64,000 bases of DNA from Shimia_B sp039815465 (GTDB lineage: Bacteria > Pseudomonadota > Alphaproteobacteria > Rhodobacterales > Rhodobacteraceae). A program made the position numbers and the translations under genes. The notes beneath the pieces were generated by a model. It searched no databases, was not told the DNA's origin, and saw nothing but the letters and a program-made list of their open reading frames with translations. Positions 8,407 to 15,198 of the stretch are shown in pieces; the first letter of the stretch is position 1, and the number at the start of each line of letters is the position of its first letter. Where the stretch lies: the NCBI GenBank assembly GCA_039815465.1, contig JBCBZG010000009.1, forward strand, positions 1 through 64,000, in the 5' to 3' direction.

Positions 8407-9855
8407 CTACATCACGCGGTAGTTGGGGCTTTCGCGGGTAATCTGCACGTCATGAACGTGGCTTTCCTTTAGCCCGGCCCCCGTGATCTTTACGAAGCGA
8501 CATCCGGTGCGCATCTCCTCCACGGTGGCGCAGCCTGTATAGCCCATGGCAGCACGCAGACCGCCGACGAGCTGGTGAACGACTGCGTTGGCTGAGCCTT
8601 TGTAAGGCACTTGACCCTCGATCCCCTCGGGGACGAGCTTATCGCTGGCGGCGTCTTTCTGGAAATACCGATCTGCCGACCCACGCGCCATGGCACCAAG
8701 ACTGCCCATGCCGCGGTAGCTTTTGAAGCTACGGCCTTGATACAAAATGACTTCCCCCGGGCTTTCATCCGTTCCCGCGATCATGGAGCCGACCATGGCG
8801 CACGACGCGCCCGCCGCGATGGCCTTTGCGAAGTCGCCAGAAAACTTGATGCCACCATCTGCTATGACGGGCACATCGCCGGCTGCCGCCGCGCAGTCCA
8901 GAATGGCGGTGAGCTGCGGCACGCCGACACCCGCAACCATGCGTGTAGTGCAAATGGAGCCTGGCCCGATACCGACTTTGATCGCGTCTGCGCCAGCGTC
9001 GATGAGAGCGCGCGTGGCCTCCCCCGTTGCGACGTTTCCGGCCACGACTTGAAGATCGTTTGAAAGCTTTTTCGCGCGTGTCACAGCCTGCGCGACACCT
9101 GCGGAATGGCCGTGGGCCGTGTCGATAACGATCATGTCCACGCCCGCATCCACGAGCTGTTCGGACCGCTCAAACCCCGCGTCCCCCACAGTGGTCGCAG
9201 CCGCGACGCGCAGGCGCCCGAGCTCGTCCTTGCAGGCTGTCGGGTTCAGCACGGCCTGTTCGGTGTCTTTCAGCGTCAGGAGCCCCGTCAAGGCGCCGCC
9301 CGCATCAGTCACGAGCAGCTTTTCGATCCGCCGTGCCTTCATCAGTGAAATCGCCTCCTCCCGGTCGGCGGGTTCGCGCAAGATCGCCAGGTCATCGCTC
9401 GTCATCATGACGGAGACGGGCGTGTTATCTGCTTCCGCAAAGCGCATGTCGCGGTTGGTGACGATGCCCAGCACGCGGCGTTGGTCGTCGACGACGGGAA
9501 AGCCGGTGAAACCGTAACGCTCTGTCAACGCCTTTGCGTCTGCTTTGGTCTGCGTCGGCGACAGCGTCACCGGGTTATAGACAATCCCGCTCTCGAACCG
9601 CTTCACGCGGCGCACCTCGCGGGCCTGTTCCTCGACCGACAAATTGCGGTGGATGACCCCCATCCCCCCGGCCTGGGCCATAGCGATCGCCATGCGCGCC
9701 TCGGTCACGGTATCCATGGCAGAGCTTAGGAGCGGGATGTTGAGGTCGATGCGCCGCGTCACACGCGTGCGGGTGTCAGCGGTTGCGGGCAAGACCTCAG
9801 AGGCCCCCGGCACCAGCAACACATCATCAAAGGTAAGCGCCTCGCGAATCTCCAT
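8407..9855 (-). CDS. guaB: Inosine-5'-monophosphate dehydrogenase
   Basis: Oxidises IMP to XMP with NAD+, the first committed step of guanine nucleotide synthesis. 482 residues from MEIREALTFDDVLL. The catalytic loop is GPGSICTTR (Cys near 300). A CBS-pair insert spans about residues 90-200 (KARRIEKLLVTDAGG). The flap region and IMP site appear in YRGMGSLGAM. An ATG four codons earlier overlaps GGAGGT, the apparent ribosome-binding site of the chosen start, so the downstream ATG at 9855 is preferred. Heads the guaB-rsmB pair. Confidence 0.97.
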   Translation of the reverse strand: MEIREALTFDDVLLVPGASEVLPATADTRTRVTRRIDLNIPLLSSAMDTVTEARMAIAMAQAGGMGVIHRNLSVEEQAREVRRVKRFESGIVYNPVTLSPTQTKADAKALTERYGFTGFPVVDDQRRVLGIVTNRDMRFAEADNTPVSVMMTSDDLAILREPADREEAISLMKARRIEKLLVTDAGGALTGLLTLKDTEQAVLNPTACKDELGRLRVAAATTVGDAGFERSEQLVDAGVDMIVIDTAHGHSAGVAQAVTRAKKLSNDLQVVAGNVATGEATRALIDAGADAIKVGIGPGSICTTRMVAGVGVPQLTAILDCAAAAGDVPVIADGGIKFSGDFAKAIAAGASCAMVGSMIAGTDESPGEVILYQGRSFKSYRGMGSLGAMARGSADRYFQKDAASDKLVPEGIEGQVPYKGSANAVVHQLVGGLRAAMGYTGCATVEEMRTGCRFVKITGAGLKESHVHDVQITRESPNYRVM

Positions 9856-10065
9856 GGGTACCTCCATGTGGGAGCCTCGGTTGACGCCGCTCTATCTCAT
9901 GGTCTTTGGAGAATGAAAAGTGGGGATGCGGGCCGGAAACGCGGCTTGGGCCCGAGCCCGCGGAAGCACGCGGGAAAGGTGCCGTTTGCGAACATCATTA
10001 TGACGGCTTTGCAATGGCTTCCCCGCGCCACGCCGCTATGTTCCAGCGAAATTCGAGGAAGAGCT

Positions 10066-12111
10066 ATGCCCAAAGACGCCACGCCCCAAGACCCACTCGT
10101 TGTCTTCACGCCTTCGGGCAAGCGCGGTCGCTTTCCTGCGGGCACCCCGATCCTGACTGCCGCACGGCAGTTGGGTGTGGATTTGGATAGCGTGTGCGGG
10201 GGCCGCGGCATCTGCGCAAAGTGCCAAGTCCAGCCCATGGCGGGGGAGTTCCCAAAGCACGGCGTAACCGTCAGCGAAGACGCCATGAGCCCCTGGAACC
10301 TCGTTGAAGAACGCTACAAGCAAAAGCGCGGGATGCTCGACGGGCGGCGCCTGGGCTGCCAGGTCACGGTGCAAAGCGATGTGGTCGTGGATGTTCCCGC
10401 TGACAGCCAAGTCCACAAACAGGTCGTGCGCAAACGTGCAGAGGTGCGCGATATCACGCTGAACCCCGCTGTTCGGCTCTACTACGTCGAAGTGGCCGAA
10501 CCGGACATGCACGATCCCTCCGGCGATCTTGAGCGGCTCGTGGCAGCGCTCAAGGATCAGTGGGACATTGAGGGCGTGCATGCGGACCTTCACATCCTGC
10601 AATCGCTTCAGCCTGTCTTGCGCAAAGGCGGGTGGAAAGTGACCTGCGCCATCCACCTGGGTGATGCGGAAAATAGCCCGCGCATCATGCAGCTTTGGCC
10701 AGGCTACTACGAGGGCGCCATTTACGGCGTGGCGGTTGACCTGGGGTCGACAACGATCGCCGCGCATCTATGCGACTTGGCAACCGGGGACGTGCTCGCA
10801 TCCTCCGGCCTGATGAACCCCCAGATCCGCTTTGGCGAAGACCTGATGAGCCGCGTGTCCTACGCGATGATGAATGACCGCGGAGATGAGGAAATGACGC
10901 GCGCCGTCCGTGAAGGGATGAATGCGCTGCTGACCCAGATCGCCTCTGAGGCTGAGATCGATAAGTCGCTCATCGTCGATTGTGTGTTTGTGTGTAACCC
11001 GGTGATGCACCATCTGCTCTTAGGGATTGACCCGTTCGAGCTGGGCCAGGCGCCGTTTGCGCTTGCAACGTCAGATGCGCTGCGCTTGCGGGCAACCGAT
11101 CTTGACCTCACCATTCACCCGTCTGCCCGGGTCTACCTCCTGCCTTGCATTGCGGGCCACGTGGGCGCGGACGCCGCCGCTGTGGCGCTGAGCGAGGAAC
11201 CGGATAAGTCGGGTGACCTCGTGCTCGTTGTGGATGTGGGCACGAACGCCGAAATACTTTTGGGCAATCGCGACCGTGTGCTCGCGTGCTCCTCCCCCAC
11301 GGGCCCCGCATTCGAGGGCGCGCAGATCACGTCCGGCCAACGCGCCGCGCCCGGCGCCATCGAGCGGGTGGAGATTGATCCCACCACAAAGGAACCTCGC
11401 TTCCGCGTCATAGGATCTGATCTTTGGTCCGACGAGCCGGGCTTTGCAGAAGCGACCGCGACGACCGGCGTAACAGGCATCTGTGGCTCCGGCATTATTG
11501 AGGCGATTGCAGAGATGCGCATGGCAGGCATCGTCGACCAAGGCGGGCTGATCGGATCACCCGTACAAACTGGCACGCCGCGCTGCGAAGCGGACGGGCG
11601 CACCTTTGCCTACTTGCTCCACGACGGCAGCGCGGAGGGCGGCCCAAGGATCACCGTCACCAATCCGGATATCCGCGCGATCCAGATGGCTAAGGCCGCG
11701 CTCTATTCCGGCGCGCGACTGCTGATGGACAAAGTCGGCGTCGACAACGTGGATCGTGTGGTGCTCGCTGGCGCGTTCGGTGCGCATATCTCATCCAAAC
11801 ACGCCATGGTGCTCGGGATGATCCCCGACGCACCGCTCGACAAGGTCACGAGCGCAGGCAATGCGGCCGGGACAGGCGCCCGCATCGCGCTCCTTAACCG
11901 CGACAAACGGGCAGAGATCGAACGCACCGTGCGCGCCATCGAAAAGATCGAGACCGCTATCGAGCCGCGCTTTCAGGAGCATTTCGTGAACGCGTCCGCT
12001 ATGCCCAACAGCGCCGATCCCTTCCCGATCCTGAACGCACTTGTGGAGCTGCCCAATGTGAGCTTCCAAGCAAGTGCCGACACCACGCGCCGCCGCCGTC
12101 GTCGCGCCTAA
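10066..12111 (+). CDS. Corrinoid-activating ASKHA protein with N-terminal [2Fe-2S] domain (RACo/RamA type)
   Basis: Predicted to reduce inactive cob(II)alamin to cob(I)alamin on corrinoid proteins, using ATP and a ferredoxin-type cluster. 681 residues from MPKDATPQD. The ATG at 10066 has GAGGAAGAG upstream, and the longer frame from 9868 is poor in family similarity. The cluster motif is C44-X5-C50-X2-C53 (CGGRGICAKC) plus Cys98. A linker is followed by the actin-like fold of the DUF4445/ASKHA family, with VAVDLGSTTIAAHL (about 224), LVVDVGTNAEILLG (about 385) and VLAGAFGAHISS (about 565). The tail is Arg-rich (TRRRRRRA). Possible partners are B12-dependent methyltransferases such as the MttB-family protein at 52032-53582. 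No corrinoid protein is encoded in the window. Confidence 0.87.
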   Translation: MPKDATPQDPLVVFTPSGKRGRFPAGTPILTAARQLGVDLDSVCGGRGICAKCQVQPMAGEFPKHGVTVSEDAMSPWNLVEERYKQKRGMLDGRRLGCQVTVQSDVVVDVPADSQVHKQVVRKRAEVRDITLNPAVRLYYVEVAEPDMHDPSGDLERLVAALKDQWDIEGVHADLHILQSLQPVLRKGGWKVTCAIHLGDAENSPRIMQLWPGYYEGAIYGVAVDLGSTTIAAHLCDLATGDVLASSGLMNPQIRFGEDLMSRVSYAMMNDRGDEEMTRAVREGMNALLTQIASEAEIDKSLIVDCVFVCNPVMHHLLLGIDPFELGQAPFALATSDALRLRATDLDLTIHPSARVYLLPCIAGHVGADAAAVALSEEPDKSGDLVLVVDVGTNAEILLGNRDRVLACSSPTGPAFEGAQITSGQRAAPGAIERVEIDPTTKEPRFRVIGSDLWSDEPGFAEATATTGVTGICGSGIIEAIAEMRMAGIVDQGGLIGSPVQTGTPRCEADGRTFAYLLHDGSAEGGPRITVTNPDIRAIQMAKAALYSGARLLMDKVGVDNVDRVVLAGAFGAHISSKHAMVLGMIPDAPLDKVTSAGNAAGTGARIALLNRDKRAEIERTVRAIEKIETAIEPRFQEHFVNASAMPNSADPFPILNALVELPNVSFQASADTTRRRRRRA

Positions 12112-12308
12112 GTTATCCACCGAGCGCCGAAGTCTTTCAAAGACTTCGGACCGGAAACTTTGAAAGTTTCCGGCGCCCCGGAGGAGACGCCACGCCCAAA
12201 ATTCGGGCATGTGCCTGAGTTGCGTGCGATTATCCGCGCGCAACCGCTTGCAAACTGGGCGAAACCGCCTCCTACTGGCGCGCGATAAAACCACGCTTGG
12301 GGAGTACC
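12112..12308 (+). other. Structured leader upstream of the ABC operon
   Basis: Non-coding region with three hairpins. Two belong to the tandem palindrome module (12127-12173). A third at 12219-12244 has a 10-bp stem (one G-U pair) and a 6-base loop. No thiamin, cobalamin or other riboswitch consensus was recognised by eye. GGGGAG precedes the ATG at 12309. Confidence 0.5.
12127..12173. repeat. Tandem double-palindrome module, copy 1
   Basis: Two perfect palindromes are separated by a single A. The first is 12127-12149 (11-bp stem CCGAAGTCTTT, centre C). The second is 12151-12173 (11-bp stem CCGGAAACTTT, centre G). The outermost flanks also complement each other (GCGCCG at 12124-12129 and CGGCGC at 12171-12176). 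Copy 2 at 31675-31721 has the same architecture with different but still paired stem bases. No U tract follows, so it is not a classical terminator. Confidence 0.85.
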
Positions 12309-13319
12309 ATGTTCAGACAGCTTTTCACCGCAGCCGCGCTTGCGGCCGCCACACCCGTCCTGGCCGGGGGCCACGGCACCGACCTTAACTTCGCTCTCGA
12401 CTGGAAATTCGAAGGCCCGTCCGCACCCTATTTCAAGGCCATCGATGACGGCTTTTTCAAAGAGGCTGGGCTCAACGTCGAAATCTCTGCCGGGCAAGGC
12501 TCACTTGATGCGATCCCGAAAGTGGCCACAGGCGCCTTCCCGATCGGCTTTGCTGACATCAACTCGTTGATCAAATTCCTCGATCAGAACCCCGGCGCGC
12601 CCGTCACCGCGGTGATGATGATCTACGACAAGCCACCATTCGCTGTCGTCGGACGCAAGTCTCTCGGCGTGAGTGAGCCAAAGGACCTTGAAGGAAAAGT
12701 GCTCGGCGCCCCGCCCCCCGATGGCGCCTGGGCGCAGTTCCCGGCCTTCGCCACGGCCAATGACCTCGATGTCGCTGCGATCACGGTGGAACCCGTGGGC
12801 TTCCCAACGCGCGAACCAATGCTGGCCGAAGGAAACGTCGCAGCCATCACCGGCTTTAGCTTTTCAAGCTATCTCAACCTCGTGCGCCTGGGTGTGCCAG
12901 AGGATGACATTTCCACCATCCTCATGGCCGACTACGGGCTCGACCTCTATGGCAACGCGATCATCGTGAATACGGAGTTTGCGGCGGAAAATGGTGAGCT
13001 TGTGACAGGCTTCCTCGGCGCGATCGCCAAGGGATGGGCCGCGGCCATCGCTGATCCCGCTGCCGCCGTCGAAAGCTTGATCGAGCGCAACCCCGCCGCC
13101 GACGCCGCGCTTGAGACGCGCCGCCTGCAGCTGGCCATCGACGCCAATGTGGCCACCGACTACGCCATGGCAAACGGCATCGGCAGCATCGATGCGGACC
13201 GCTTCGCCTCCGCCATCGAGCAGATCAAGGAAACCTACGAGTTCCAGAATGATCCCACGCCCGAGGCATATTTCGACGCGTCCTTCCTGCCCGACGCGGG
13301 TATGCGGATGCTAAAGTAA
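12309..13319 (+). CDS. ABC transporter substrate-binding protein, NMT1/THI5-SsuA type
   Basis: Periplasmic binding protein of a small-molecule ABC importer. 336 residues from MFRQLFTAA. The cleavable signal peptide runs to about residue 20 (AATPVLAGG). The mature part has the family opening LNFALDWKFEGPSAPYFKAI and GFFKEAGLNVEISAG. This fold binds pyrimidines (ThiY), riboflavin (RibY), sulfonates or nitrate in different members, so the ligand is not predictable. The start was moved four codons downstream of the longest frame because GGGGAG precedes it. A strong hairpin at 13327-13350 separates it from the ATPase gene, likely giving it higher transcript levels. Confidence 0.88.
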   Translation: MFRQLFTAAALAAATPVLAGGHGTDLNFALDWKFEGPSAPYFKAIDDGFFKEAGLNVEISAGQGSLDAIPKVATGAFPIGFADINSLIKFLDQNPGAPVTAVMMIYDKPPFAVVGRKSLGVSEPKDLEGKVLGAPPPDGAWAQFPAFATANDLDVAAITVEPVGFPTREPMLAEGNVAAITGFSFSSYLNLVRLGVPEDDISTILMADYGLDLYGNAIIVNTEFAAENGELVTGFLGAIAKGWAAAIADPAAAVESLIERNPAADAALETRRLQLAIDANVATDYAMANGIGSIDADRFASAIEQIKETYEFQNDPTPEAYFDASFLPDAGMRMLK

Positions 13320-13326
13320 CGCGACC

Positions 13327-13350
13327 GGCCCCGGGCACAGCCCCGGGGCC
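13327..13350 (+). promoter_or_regulatory. Intercistronic hairpin after binding-protein gene
   Basis: Perfect 9-bp GC stem GGCCCCGGG/CCCGGGGCC with a 6-base loop, 7 bp past the binding-protein stop and 27 bp before the ATPase ATG. There is no U tract. Such hairpins often protect the upstream mRNA segment or attenuate read-through so that the binding protein is made in excess. Confidence 0.65.
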
Positions 13351-13377
13351 AAATCGCATCCGTGGGACACAGGCGCC

Positions 13378-14175
13378 ATGACCAACCTCATTGAGATCAA
13401 GGGCGTCACCCACGCCTACCAGACCAAGGTCGGGCCGCTGCCCGTGCTCGACCGCCTCGACATCGCTGTGCCCGAGGGCAATTTTGCGGCCGTCGTCGGC
13501 CCATCGGGCTGCGGCAAATCCACACTCACGCGCCTCGTCGCAGGTCTGATGAAGCCCGATGAGGGCGAAGTTTGGCTCCACGGCGAACGCGTCACCTCCC
13601 CCCGCTCCACCGTTGGGATGGCGTTCCAGAACCCCGTTCTTCTCGAATGGCGCACGATCCTCGACAACGTGATCCTGCCGCTCGAAATCGTACCAAACAA
13701 GATGACCCGGACACAAAAGGAGGATCGCGCCCGCGAACTCCTAACCCTCGTTGGACTAGACGGGTTCGAGGACAAACGCCCCAGTGAGCTGTCCGGCGGG
13801 ATGCGCCAGCGCGCCTCGCTGTGCCGTGCCATTGTCCACAAACCCGAAGTGCTGATCATGGACGAACCGTTTGGCGCTTTGGATGCCTTCACCCGTGAAG
13901 ACCTCTGGCAAACCATGCACGCGCTTCGCGCGGAGGAACCCTTTACCGGTGTCCTGATCACCCACGACCTGCGCGAGTCGATCTACCTCGCCGACGAAGT
14001 CATAGTGCTGAGCGGCCGCCCGGCCACCACGCAATACACGATGGACACCCGCATGGGCGGACGCACCGATATCGACCTGCTTTACACGCCCGAGGCCGGG
14101 CAAATGCTTCACGAGCTGCGTGAGCAGATTGAAATCGCGCAAGGCCGCGCGCCGGCAAAGGACGCCGCAGAATGA
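13378..14175 (+). CDS. ABC transporter ATP-binding protein (SsuB/TauB-like)
   Basis: Energises the importer encoded with 12309-13319 and 14172-14942. 265 residues, normal for the SsuB/TauB/ThiZ group. Walker A is GPSGCGKST (about residue 41), Q-loop GMAFQNPVLLEWRT, signature LSGGMRQRAS (about 140), Walker B VLIMDEPFGALD (about 158) and switch histidine in LITHDLRES (about 198). Its stop overlaps the permease ATG (ATGA), indicating translational coupling. Confidence 0.93.
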   Translation: MTNLIEIKGVTHAYQTKVGPLPVLDRLDIAVPEGNFAAVVGPSGCGKSTLTRLVAGLMKPDEGEVWLHGERVTSPRSTVGMAFQNPVLLEWRTILDNVILPLEIVPNKMTRTQKEDRARELLTLVGLDGFEDKRPSELSGGMRQRASLCRAIVHKPEVLIMDEPFGALDAFTREDLWQTMHALRAEEPFTGVLITHDLRESIYLADEVIVLSGRPATTQYTMDTRMGGRTDIDLLYTPEAGQMLHELREQIEIAQGRAPAKDAAE

Positions 14176-14942
14176 ACGACACCGCCAAACAGTGGCTTGT
14201 TCCAACAATTGCCATCGTAGTTTTCTTGCTGCTCTGGGAGCTCCTCGTTTGGGCCAACGGCTGGCCCAACTACAAAATGGCCTCGCCGTCCGACATCGGC
14301 CCGGCCTTCGTAAAATACTGGCCGCTCTTCATTGAATACAGCTGGGACACACTCTGGCGCACGTTCGTCGGCCTGATCGTCGCCGTCATCGTTGGCACTG
14401 GCATCGGCGTTGTCATGGGGTTCTCGAAAACCATGCGCGATGCGCTCTACCCGCTCCTTGTGGGCTTCAACGCTGTGCCAAAGGCCACCGTCGTCCCCGT
14501 CATCGCGCTCCTCTTCGTGGGCCAGCACGATTTTAACACCGTGCTCATCGCCTTCATGATCTCCTTCTTCCCGATCGCCGTGGCCGTCTCCATCGGGCTC
14601 TCCACGCTCGAACCCGAATACCGTGACATCCTGAAATCGCTCGGCGCCTCCAACCTCACCATCTTTTGGAAAATCGCCCTGCCCAAAACACTGCCGGAGT
14701 TCTTTGGCGCGCTCAAAGTCTCCGTCACCCTCGCCTTCATCGGCACCAACCTGATGGAGATTGTCGAACCCCACGGGCGCGGCCTCGGCCACTTGTTCGA
14801 CTCCGGCAAAATCAATGCCGACTACCCGCTCATGTTCGCAGTTCTTATCGCGCTCGCGGCGCTCGGCATCCTGCTCTTCTACGTCGTCGTCATGCTCGAA
14901 AAGATCTTCGCAGGCTGGGCCGAACGCCAAAACACCTACTAG
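14172..14942 (+). CDS. ABC transporter permease (BPD type 1, SsuC/ThiX-like)
   Basis: Inner-membrane subunit of the same importer, 256 residues with about six transmembrane helices, starting at about residue 10 (TIAIVVFLLLWELLVW). The EAA-type loop that docks the ATPase is SLGASNLTIFWKIALPKTLP (about 157-176). The start overlaps the ATPase stop by four bases. A short stem at 14965-14979 follows the stop, with no clear U tract, so termination is uncertain. Confidence 0.92.
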   Translation: MNDTAKQWLVPTIAIVVFLLLWELLVWANGWPNYKMASPSDIGPAFVKYWPLFIEYSWDTLWRTFVGLIVAVIVGTGIGVVMGFSKTMRDALYPLLVGFNAVPKATVVPVIALLFVGQHDFNTVLIAFMISFFPIAVAVSIGLSTLEPEYRDILKSLGASNLTIFWKIALPKTLPEFFGALKVSVTLAFIGTNLMEIVEPHGRGLGHLFDSGKINADYPLMFAVLIALAALGILLFYVVVMLEKIFAGWAERQNTY

Positions 14943-15198
14943 CGCGGCGCTCGCCACCTGCCCCCGCGGCGAAGCCGCGCCCCCTTAGGTCCAAGCCTGA
15001 AAGGCGCAGGAGGGAGGCGGGCGGGCACCCCGCTGGCCATACATTGCGACGTTTCCACATCTGTACCGCTGCTACACTGGGTCGCGCTCGCGCGTGTTGC
15101 TCTGCTGCGCACATTGGTATACCGCAGCATACAAGAGAGCCCGCGTGGCCAGATCGCCTGCCCCACGCCCAGCCAAACACCAACTCGCCGGGACAGCC
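14943..15198 (+). other. Intergenic region upstream of acnB
   Basis: About 256 bp. It contains a 6-bp stem with a GAA loop at 14965-14979 close to the permease stop, and presumably the acnB promoter, although no clear -35/-10 pair was recognised. The open frame of acnB extends into this region from 15094, but the residues there are not family-like. Confidence 0.4.

Noticed and set aside
10066..12111. Plain 2Fe-2S ferredoxin
   Set aside because: The cluster domain is only the first ~100 residues; the rest is the ASKHA/DUF4445 actin-like fold, which identifies a corrinoid activator.
12112..12308. Thiamin or cobalamin riboswitch before the NMT1-type ABC operon
   Set aside because: The region has strong hairpins, but no TPP or B12-box consensus was recognised by eye; the hairpins are explained better by the repeated palindrome module.
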